Of a stretch of DNA of 6,179 bases, positions 1-5,022 are shown piece after piece. The stretch's first letter is position 1, and each line of letters begins with the position of its first letter. Source of the DNA: Bacillota bacterium (GTDB lineage Bacteria; Bacillota; DTU025). The notes beneath the pieces were generated by a model. The model saw only the letters and a list, made by a program, of their open reading frames with translations. It searched no databases and was not told where the DNA came from. The stretch covers positions 1 to 6,179 of the forward strand of contig DUWJ01000338.1 of NCBI GenBank assembly GCA_012842765.1, written 5' to 3'. The position numbers were made by a program, and so were the translations under genes.

Positions 1-1137
1 CAAAAGCACATTCATGTGCCCCGGCATCCGGCCCGCCACTGGGTGGATTGCCACTTTGACGTCTGCCCCGCCGGCCTCCAGTTTATCCATGAGGGCCTTC
101 ACGTCGCCCTGCGCTTGAGCTAGCGCCATGCCATACCCGGGAACCACGATTACCTTCTTAGCCGCCTTTGCAATAGAGATGTAGTCAGCCTTTTCGGGCT
201 TTTCTGCCTTCGACGCCAGTCTTGCTTGAGCAGAGGTCTCCCCAGCTGCAGCCTTTGTAGGGGCTGAAACCGGTTTTGCCTCACTCCCCTTGATATGCGC
301 CACAGTGGTCTTGCCCGTAAGCACCTGGCCAAGGCTCCTGTTCATCGCTCTGCACATTATCTGTGTAAGGATGAGGCCTGAAGCGCCTACTACTGCTCCT
401 ATTGCCACAAGAAGGGGATTTCGAATAGCAAGCCCCGAAACTGATGCCGCCACACCTGAAAGCGAGTTAAGCAGCGACACAGTAATCGGCATATCGGCCC
501 CGCCAACGCGTATCGTAAAGAGCACCCCGTACGCAAGCGACGCGACAAGTGCGATCACGCTCGGCCACAGGGCCGCATCTGCTGGAGCCAGAACAGCCCG
601 AACTCCCGCCGCCACCGAGATGATGATGGCGACAGCATTTACAAATGTCTGATTTTCGAAGATGACTGGCCTTTGATTTATCTTGCCTGCAAGTTTCCCC
701 GCGGCTATAAGGCTTCCGGAAAGCGTTATCGCGCCGACAAGAAGCCCGAGGATAGCGGTTACTTTTTCGAATGGCCCAATTGCCCCCGGGCCCAGCAACG
801 TAAGGAGTGAAACAATGGCAGAGCTGCCTCCGCCAAACCCATTTAGTAGGGCGACCATCTGAGGCATTTCGATCATGGCCACCCTTGCTGCAAGGATATA
901 GCCTAGCGCACCGCCAACTGCCATCCCTAACCAGAGAATCTGTACGCTGACAATATCCTCTGCAACCAACGTGACTATGATTGCACCTGTCATGCTCACC
1001 GCGCCTATAAGGTTGCCTCTAACGGCGGTAGCGGGGGAGCTCATCAGCCTGATGCCCCAGACAGTCCCTGCCACGAAGACCAGCCCTAGCAAGTCTGCCA
1101 GGCTAAGACCGAGAAAGATTGCTTCGTTCCAATCCAT
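1..1137 (-). CDS. pntB: NAD(P) transhydrogenase subunit beta (PntB), 3' end cut off by the window
   Basis: Membrane subunit of the proton-translocating transhydrogenase. It carries most of the membrane channel (domain II) and the NADP(H)-binding domain III, and couples inward proton flow to NADP+ reduction by NADH. The frame is open for 379 codons from ATG 1137 to base 1. Residues 1-265 are a chain of hydrophobic segments with family signatures: GGADMP (213-218), SLLNSLSG (221-228; Asn224 aligns with E. coli Asn222) and IMCRAMNRS (260-268). Residues 269-325 form an Ala/Lys-rich linker. Domain III begins near 328 with the NADP-binding loop PGYGMALAQAQ (333-343), followed by HPVAGRMPGHMN (365-376). 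About 90-105 C-terminal residues lie outside the window. The position of E. coli His91 is Asn99 here. An in-frame TGA lies just upstream, so ATG 1137 is the natural start. Its best Shine-Dalgarno is 29 nt away, beyond a hairpin. Last of the three pnt genes. Family assignment is very secure. Confidence 0.96.
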   Translation of the reverse strand, partial: MDWNEAIFLGLSLADLLGLVFVAGTVWGIRLMSSPATAVRGNLIGAVSMTGAIIVTLVAEDIVSVQILWLGMAVGGALGYILAARVAMIEMPQMVALLNGFGGGSSAIVSLLTLLGPGAIGPFEKVTAILGLLVGAITLSGSLIAAGKLAGKINQRPVIFENQTFVNAVAIIISVAAGVRAVLAPADAALWPSVIALVASLAYGVLFTIRVGGADMPITVSLLNSLSGVAASVSGLAIRNPLLVAIGAVVGASGLILTQIMCRAMNRSLGQVLTGKTTVAHIKGSEAKPVSAPTKAAAGETSAQARLASKAEKPEKADYISIAKAAKKVIVVPGYGMALAQAQGDVKALMDKLEAGGADVKVAIHPVAGRMPGHMNVLL

Positions 1138-1146
1138 CAGATCATA

Positions 1147-1164
1147 CAGCGGTCAGTGCCGCTG
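1147..1164 (-). promoter_or_regulatory. Hairpin between the pntB Shine-Dalgarno and start codon
   Basis: On the minus strand CAGCGG (1164-1159) and CCGCTG (1152-1147) form a perfect 6-bp stem with the 6-nt loop CACTGA. A strong SD, GGGAGGG (1173-1167), touches the pntAB stop codon, but the pntB ATG is 29 nt from it. Folding removes 18 nt and leaves an effective spacer of 11 nt (2 nt before the stem, 9 nt after). The inverted repeat is seen directly. Its role in bringing the SD close to the start is inferred. There is no T-run, so it is not a typical terminator. Confidence 0.5.
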
Positions 1165-1172
1165 AACCCTCC

Positions 1173-1466
1173 CTACTTTTTGAACATCCTTAGCATCCTG
1201 TCGGTGACCAAGAAGCCCCCGACCACGTTGATCATCGCCATAATTATCGCTACGCATCCGAGCACTGCACCTACAGCCGAAGCTCCCTGGGTTTTGGCTG
1301 CCGCTGTTGCGCTGAGTGCGCCTAACACAGTCACCCCGGAAAGAGCATTTGTGCCCGACATGAGGGGCGTGTGAAGCAGGCTTGGAACTTGGCTTATCAC
1401 CTTGTAGCCAACAAATGTAGCGATGGCAAAGAGGATTATAAGTGACAGTTCAGACACGGACGTCAC
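1173..1466 (-). CDS. pntAB: NAD(P) transhydrogenase subunit alpha 2, membrane part
   Basis: Small membrane subunit that corresponds to the C-terminal membrane part of one-piece PntA proteins and completes the proton channel with PntB. It has 97 residues, with hydrophobic segments at about 7-25, 40-57 and 64-87. The diagnostic stretch HTPLMSGTNALSGV (32-45) matches the PntA membrane domain, and the ending TDRMLRMFKK resembles the TQRMLKMF end of E. coli PntA. The start is uncertain. GTG 1466 gives 97 aa but lies only 2 nt from the GGGAG Shine-Dalgarno (1473-1469). GTG 1457 gives 94 aa with an 11-nt spacer and may be the real start. The SD overlaps the pntAA stop codon, so translation is probably coupled. 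The histidine that Thermus alpha2 has a few residues after HTPLMS (His42) is Ser43 here. The split alpha layout is known from Rhodospirillum rubrum and Thermus. Confidence 0.94.
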   Translation of the reverse strand: MTSVSELSLIILFAIATFVGYKVISQVPSLLHTPLMSGTNALSGVTVLGALSATAAAKTQGASAVGAVLGCVAIIMAMINVVGGFLVTDRMLRMFKK

Positions 1467-1472
1467 AACTCC

Positions 1473-2648
1473 CTATTTCATGTTCATTGCTTCACGAGCG
1501 CCTTCATGGACGATCTGGCCGTCACGGGTGACCAAGGAAGACTTGATGATCTCATCGTCAAGATTCAGGTCAATCTTGCCGTCTTTGACGAGGTTTGCGG
1601 TGTAGTTGTAGATATTGTTTGCGAACATCCATGTGGAGGCCGTGGGCATCATTCCCGGAATATTCTTTGTTCCATCGATACTGACGCCGTATTTCTCTAT
1701 GACCTCGCCAGGCTGGGTGATCTCCACGTTTCCGCCCTGGTCGATCGCAATGTCAACAATCGCCGAGCCAGGCCTCATAGCCTTGACCATTTCTTCAGTT
1801 ACGATCACGGGTGCGAGCTTGCCCGGGATCAGGGCTGCAGTGATGACTATGTCGGAATCAATTACTACAGGCTTGACTGTCTCCCGCTCCTTTTCGAGCC
1901 ACTCGTCGGGCAGCTTGGCCGCATATCCGCCAGGCGCAATGGCGATCTCAGATGGAACGCCCACATCGACAACCTTCGCTCCAAGGCTCTTTGCCTGTTC
2001 ATTGGCGTCGGGCCTGATATCGATAGAGTTGACCACAGCGCCCAACCTCTTAGCCGTGGCAACCGCTTGCAGACCCGCTATGCCCGTTCCGATAACGGTC
2101 ACCGTAGACGGCTTGATCATGCCAACTGCCGTTCCCACCATGGGCATGAACTTGGGAAGCCTGTTTGCTGCCATCAGGCAAGCCTTGTAACCGGCAACCG
2201 TGCTCATTGAGGTGAGGGCATCCATGGTCTGAGCCCTTGAGATCCTGGGTATTCCGTCAAGGGTGAGGGATATAACGCCTTTTGCGGCCATGTCCTGAAC
2301 CATTTGGTGATTGGCTGGAGCTGCAGGATGGAGGAAGGTGATGATGCATTGGCCTTCGTGCATCATATCCACTTCATGCTTGCCTACGGCATCGTTGAAA
2401 ATCGGCTCTTTCACCTTGAGAATGATGTCGGCCCTAGCAAAGAGGTCTTCTACATTGTCGACGATCTCAGCCCCGGCTGCACTGTACTCTTCATCGTGGA
2501 AATAGGAACCTTCTCCAGCGCCCTTCTGAACCAGTACCTTTGCGCCTTCAGCTGTCATCTTCTTGACAGTGTCGGGCATCGCGGCTACTCGCCGCTCCCC
2601 CTTCATGATCTCGGTGGGGACTCCGATAACCAAACCTTGGAATTTCAT
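1473..2648 (-). CDS. pntAA: NAD(P) transhydrogenase subunit alpha 1, NAD(H)-binding
   Basis: Soluble domain I subunit, which binds NAD(H) on the cytoplasmic face and passes hydride to NADP+ on PntB. The protein has 391 residues. The N-terminal half starts GVPTEIMKGERRVA (9-22), as in the alanine dehydrogenase/PntA family. PRISRAQTMDAL (134-145) carries the family Arg135, Gln140 and Asp143, which match R. rubrum Arg127, Gln132 and Asp135. The Rossmann loop is GTGIAG (187-192), with Asp210 at the end of the second strand (SIDIRPD). TAALIPGK (270-277) follows. The chain stops after VTRDGQIVHEG without membrane helices, so alpha is split. ATG 2648 was chosen over ATG 2687 because GGGAG lies 9 nt before it (2662-2658) and because the 13 extra residues (MIYHKSWNREWLQ) do not look like the family. 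Alanine dehydrogenase is ruled out by the adjacent pntAB and pntB. Confidence 0.96.
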   Translation of the reverse strand: MKFQGLVIGVPTEIMKGERRVAAMPDTVKKMTAEGAKVLVQKGAGEGSYFHDEEYSAAGAEIVDNVEDLFARADIILKVKEPIFNDAVGKHEVDMMHEGQCIITFLHPAAPANHQMVQDMAAKGVISLTLDGIPRISRAQTMDALTSMSTVAGYKACLMAANRLPKFMPMVGTAVGMIKPSTVTVIGTGIAGLQAVATAKRLGAVVNSIDIRPDANEQAKSLGAKVVDVGVPSEIAIAPGGYAAKLPDEWLEKERETVKPVVIDSDIVITAALIPGKLAPVIVTEEMVKAMRPGSAIVDIAIDQGGNVEITQPGEVIEKYGVSIDGTKNIPGMMPTASTWMFANNIYNYTANLVKDGKIDLNLDDEIIKSSLVTRDGQIVHEGAREAMNMK

Positions 2649-2738
2649 CTGTAGCCACTCCCTGTTCCATGATTTATGGTATATCATGAGATAACGCTCC
2701 AGCGTTTGCAGAACATTATCCCCAGGTCACTCCCGCGG
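2649..2738 (-). promoter_or_regulatory. pntAA upstream gap with two inverted repeats
   Basis: This 90-nt gap lies between the pncA stop and the pntAA start. It contains AACGCT-CC-AGCGTT (2693-2706), a perfect compact stem, and CATGAT-N9-ATCATG (2668-2673/2683-2688), an operator-like or leader hairpin just before the SD. Neither stem is followed by a T-run, so no clear Rho-independent terminator is present. A possible -10, GATAAT, lies at 2720-2715 on the minus strand, but the best -35 (TTAGCC, 16 nt upstream) is poor. The repeats are seen directly. A promoter or operator role is only possible. Confidence 0.35.
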
Positions 2739-3353
2739 CTAACCTAGATCTCCCGATTTCACTACGCGAACACCTGCTGCCTTCATCTCAGCCAACGCGC
2801 GCTCCACGTCCCCTTCGGCAACTCCCACGCCCCTGCACCCATCCTCAATGAGCCAGGTTCTGTAGCCCAAGGATACGGCGTCAAGAGCAGTGTATTTGAC
2901 ACAGTAGTCAGTAGCCAAGCCCATAACGTACACCGTGTCTACCTTCTGATCCCGAAGATACGTTTCGAGACCAGTAGCATTTCGTCTTCCGTTATCGAAG
3001 AACCCACTGTAACTGTCTATTTCTGGATCCATTCCCTTATAGATTACCTTATCGATCTTGCCAGTGTTCAGATGAGGAGAGAATTCAGCTCCTTCAGTAT
3101 GCTGCACACAATGGTCAGGCCATAAGACCTGTGGCATGCCGGAAAGCTCAATAACATCGCCTGCCTTGCATCCCGGATGTGAAGAGGCAAAACTCCCATG
3201 ACCCGGCGGATGCCAATCGGCTGTCGCTATAACAATGTCGAAGTATTCCTGTACTCTATTGGCGACAGGAATGACCTGATCGCCCTCTAGCACCCCCAGA
3301 GCACCGCCCGGCAAGAAATCATTTTGCAGATCGACAAGCAATAAGGCCTCCAT
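2739..3353 (-). CDS. pncA: Nicotinamidase (pyrazinamidase), isochorismatase-like hydrolase family
   Basis: Cytoplasmic enzyme that hydrolyses nicotinamide to nicotinate and ammonia, the first step of NAD salvage by the Preiss-Handler route. The 204-residue protein follows E. coli PncA closely from LLLVDLQNDF onward. The catalytic triad is complete: Asp8 (VDLQNDF), Lys106 (VIYKGMDP) and Cys151 (GLATDYCVKYTALDA). Metal ligands expected in the family are present: Asp46 and His48 in ADWHPPGHGSFA, then His52 and His81 (WPDHCVQ). DSYSGFFDNGRR (113-124) is also typical of bacterial nicotinamidases rather than other family members. ATG 3353 was chosen because the chain then begins as in relatives. 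The upstream signal is only a G-run (GGGGG, 9 nt away). The open frame continues to ATG 3422, but those 23 extra Cys-rich residues have no SD. It lies 90 nt before pntAA and 134 nt after the LOR/SDH gene, all on one strand. Function is secure. Confidence 0.95.
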   Translation of the reverse strand: MEALLLVDLQNDFLPGGALGVLEGDQVIPVANRVQEYFDIVIATADWHPPGHGSFASSHPGCKAGDVIELSGMPQVLWPDHCVQHTEGAEFSPHLNTGKIDKVIYKGMDPEIDSYSGFFDNGRRNATGLETYLRDQKVDTVYVMGLATDYCVKYTALDAVSLGYRTWLIEDGCRGVGVAEGDVERALAEMKAAGVRVVKSGDLG

Positions 3354-3487
3354 ACCAAGGCACCCCCACATTGTGCAGTTTTCTACATCAGAGCCAAATA
3401 TCCTGTCGCAACAGCATGACATGTATATGGGTTTTCGGACCTGTCATGCGCAGCCAAGTTACACCATCACAAGCAGTGCGCTAAAGG
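3354..3487 (-). promoter_or_regulatory. pncA upstream gap with an 8-bp inverted repeat
   Basis: This 134-nt gap holds a perfect 8-bp inverted repeat, GCATGACA (3414-3421) and TGTCATGC (3442-3449), separated by 20 nt. A second pair, GCGCA (3448-3452) and TGCGC (3477-3481), shares two bases with it, so the two stems cannot both form fully. There is no T-run on the minus strand after either stem, which argues against a standard terminator for the LOR/SDH gene. I found no convincing -35/-10 pair for pncA. The repeats are direct observations. An operator or RNA switch role is inferred. Confidence 0.35.
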
Positions 3488-4705
3488 CTAATTCGCTGCA
3501 AGATGCCCGGCCAATTCCTTGAGGAACCACTCCACGTCACTGACTATCCCAATAGCCTGGAAAGTACCCCGGTCGGCAAGTTTGGTGACTGTAGCAGGAT
3601 TTATGTCAACACATACCGTCTTAACACGGGCCGGGAGAAGATTCCCTGTTGCGATTGCATGCAACATGGTCGAAAGCATCAGGGCAATTTCGACACCCTT
3701 CAAGTTCTTCCTCATGGCGTCCTGAGCTTTGACAGAATCGGTTATCACGTCCGGCAACGGGCCGTCATCTCTGATGGAACCTGCCAAAATGTACGGAACA
3801 TCATTAGTAACTAGGGAGTACATTACCCCCTTGGTCAGTATCCCCTTCTCCACCGCAGGCCTCAACCCGCCCGCCTTTCGAATAGTGTTGATCGCTCTGA
3901 GGTGATGCGTATGGCCCATAGGGGCGGATGTCCCGTCCTTGAGATAAACCCCAAGGGAAGTACCGAGCAAAGCCCATTCAACATCGTGCGTAGCCACTGC
4001 ATTCCCGGCATAGAAGACATTTACGTAACCCGCATCAATTAGCCTGGCAAGATGTGGACCGGCGCCTGTGTGAATCACTGCAGGACCTGCCACCACTAGG
4101 ATCTTTCCGCCACGGGCCCGCACCTCTTTCATCTCCCGGGCTATCTGTTCCACAACCAGAGCCTTAGGCCGCTCGCTCGATACATCGCTGCCCATGAAGG
4201 AGAAGACCTCAGTCTCTTTGGCCGAGGCCATTGAGGCTACTCTTATCCCGCTGCTTCCAACCACCACGTACTCACCACGGGAAACTGCGGCTAGAGGGCA
4301 ACATCTAGCTGCCGGTTTTTGAGCATCAACAACAATCGCGCAGTCCATCTCTATATCGTCCACAGGAACCCATTGCCCATCGATATTGACGTAAGTCTCA
4401 ATATTTGTGCTGGTATAGAACTCATCAGGACAAACACCGTCCTGCTCGACGACGGCAAGCTGAACGGGTTCGCCGTCGAAGACGGTGGCCCCCAGTTCCT
4501 TCGCCTTGTCAAGGATTTTGTCTAGCTCCTCGCACGTGTCAGCACCCACCTCGATAGTCGCGCAGCTCTCCTCTTCCTTCATCCGCCCGAACTGAGTCTC
4601 GACGATCTCAAACTTTCCCCCAAGATCGGAGACGGCATCAAGAAGCCGCGACAGCAAACCCGAATCAATGAGATGGCCCGAAATCGAAATCCTCGCAGTA
4701 TACAC
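3488..4705 (-). CDS. LOR/SDH-domain protein, probable archaeal-type ornithine cyclodeaminase
   Basis: A 405-residue member of the family known by its LOR/SDH bifunctional-enzyme conserved region (TIGR00300 type). Characterised relatives include an archaeal ornithine cyclodeaminase and the C-terminal half of cyanobacterial AgrE/ArgZ, which turn ornithine into proline and ammonia using bound NAD. The N-terminal third (1-90) is a small alpha/beta domain. FYTSTNIETYVNIDGQWVPV (96-115) and EMDCAIVVD (119-127) form the middle. A probable nucleotide-binding fold runs from KILVVAGPAVIHTGAG (201-216) to FYAGNAVATHD (231-241). The C-terminal third holds the strongest signatures: LAGSIRDDGPLPDVITD (307-323), LHAIATGNLLPARVKTVCVD (348-367) and DRGTFQAIGIVSDV (378-391). 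It lacks the N-terminal arginine dihydrolase domain of cyanobacterial ArgZ. The start is GTG 4705 with AGGAG (4720-4716) 10 nt upstream; a nearby ATG is out of frame. Family is secure. The substrate is inferred, and lysine or saccharopine metabolism cannot be excluded. Confidence 0.85.
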   Translation of the reverse strand: MYTARISISGHLIDSGLLSRLLDAVSDLGGKFEIVETQFGRMKEEESCATIEVGADTCEELDKILDKAKELGATVFDGEPVQLAVVEQDGVCPDEFYTSTNIETYVNIDGQWVPVDDIEMDCAIVVDAQKPAARCCPLAAVSRGEYVVVGSSGIRVASMASAKETEVFSFMGSDVSSERPKALVVEQIAREMKEVRARGGKILVVAGPAVIHTGAGPHLARLIDAGYVNVFYAGNAVATHDVEWALLGTSLGVYLKDGTSAPMGHTHHLRAINTIRKAGGLRPAVEKGILTKGVMYSLVTNDVPYILAGSIRDDGPLPDVITDSVKAQDAMRKNLKGVEIALMLSTMLHAIATGNLLPARVKTVCVDINPATVTKLADRGTFQAIGIVSDVEWFLKELAGHLAAN

Positions 4706-4813
4706 CGGCGCATCACTCCTATCCGGAAGCTTTTGTTCTAAACATGCTGGACTCTGCCTGCTTCATGGCCTCGTGAATAATGGGGTGCTTTGCCGAAGGA
4801 TTATGCAATAGCT

Positions 4814-4827
4814 ATGTATAATGTATA
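4814..4827. repeat. Tandem ATGTATA repeat in the AT-rich centre
   Basis: Two exact copies of ATGTATA stand head to tail (4814-4820 and 4821-4827). The first contributes to a TATAAT hexamer at 4817-4822. Read on the minus strand they are TATACAT half-sites about 110-120 nt upstream of the LOR/SDH start, a place where a regulator could bind. The repeat is too short to exclude chance in AT-rich DNA. Confidence 0.4.
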
Positions 4828-4950
4828 ACCATATTAAGATATCATTGCCTGTATATCCCTAGCCAATAGTATCAGATATGACCATCAGGAACAAGGTTCC
4901 CTACAGCGAATCTTCCACGCAGACCCGAAAGTGGGCTATAGTAATCATGG

Positions 4951-4980
4951 TTGACGCAACCGCAAGCACAACAGAACAAT
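4951..4980 (+). promoter_or_regulatory. Candidate promoter for mnmA
   Basis: TTGACG (4951-4956, 5 of 6 to the -35 consensus) is followed after 18 nt by AACAAT (4975-4980, 4 of 6 to the -10 consensus). Transcription from about 4987 would give a leader of roughly 35 nt, which suits a simple housekeeping gene. An alternative is TTCCAC (4913-4918) with TATAGT (4937-4942). Both are only moderate matches. Confidence 0.3.
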
Positions 4981-5009
4981 TGTGAAGCACAGCGGACTCA
5001 CGCGGTAAG

Positions 5010-5015
5010 AGGAGG
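5010..5015 (+). promoter_or_regulatory. mnmA Shine-Dalgarno site (decides the start)
   Basis: A perfect AGGAGG followed by a 7-nt spacer to ATG 5023. This selects ATG 5023 over TTG 4951, which would add 24 residues and has no SD. Confidence 0.9.
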
Positions 5016-5022
5016 GGCGCCC

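Larger units (their letters stand above)
4706..5022. other. Divergent intergenic region between the LOR/SDH gene and mnmA
   Basis: 317 bases without a supported gene. On the LOR/SDH side is its SD (4720-4716) and a 15-codon minus-strand mini-ORF (4766-4719) that ends just before that SD, with only a badly spaced GAGG before its ATG. The centre (about 4800-4860) is AT-rich, with a tandem ATGTATA repeat, a TATAAT at 4817-4822 on the plus strand and CATAAT at 4805-4800 on the minus strand, but no good -35 partner for either. Then comes a small 5-bp hairpin, GGAAC-AAG-GTTCC (4888-4900). On the mnmA side are TATAGT (4937-4942) and TTGACG (4951-4956). No T-box, known riboswitch core or tRNA was recognised. 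Confidence 0.6.

Noticed and set aside
290..652. A 120-codon plus-strand frame opposite pntB
   Set aside because: It is antisense to a PntB frame with unmistakable family motifs; its low-complexity Ala/Thr composition reflects the hydrophobic codons of pntB.
1506..2210. A 234-codon plus-strand open frame, and a second one at 1615-2190, opposite pntAA
   Set aside because: Both lie wholly antisense to a clear pntAA coding sequence, resemble no family I know, and are what codon bias of the real gene leaves on the other strand.
2649..2687. Longer pntAA starting at ATG 2687
   Set aside because: The start codon lies inside an inverted repeat without an SD, whereas ATG 2648 has GGGAG at 9 nt and a family-like N-terminus.
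3354..3422. Cys-rich 23-residue extension of nicotinamidase from ATG 3422
   Set aside because: No SD, absent from PncA relatives, and it overlaps the inverted-repeat region; ATG 3353 gives the normal N-terminus.
4951..5022. N-terminal extension of MnmA from TTG 4951
   Set aside because: No SD before TTG; the 24 residues are unlike MnmA; a perfect AGGAGG serves ATG 5023.
4888..5022. T-box or other riboswitch before mnmA, suggested by GGAAC-AAG-GTTCC and a GCGG/CGCGG pair
   Set aside because: No T-box core (UGGNACCGCG) or other aptamer core was found, and mnmA is not a usual target; the stems are too short.
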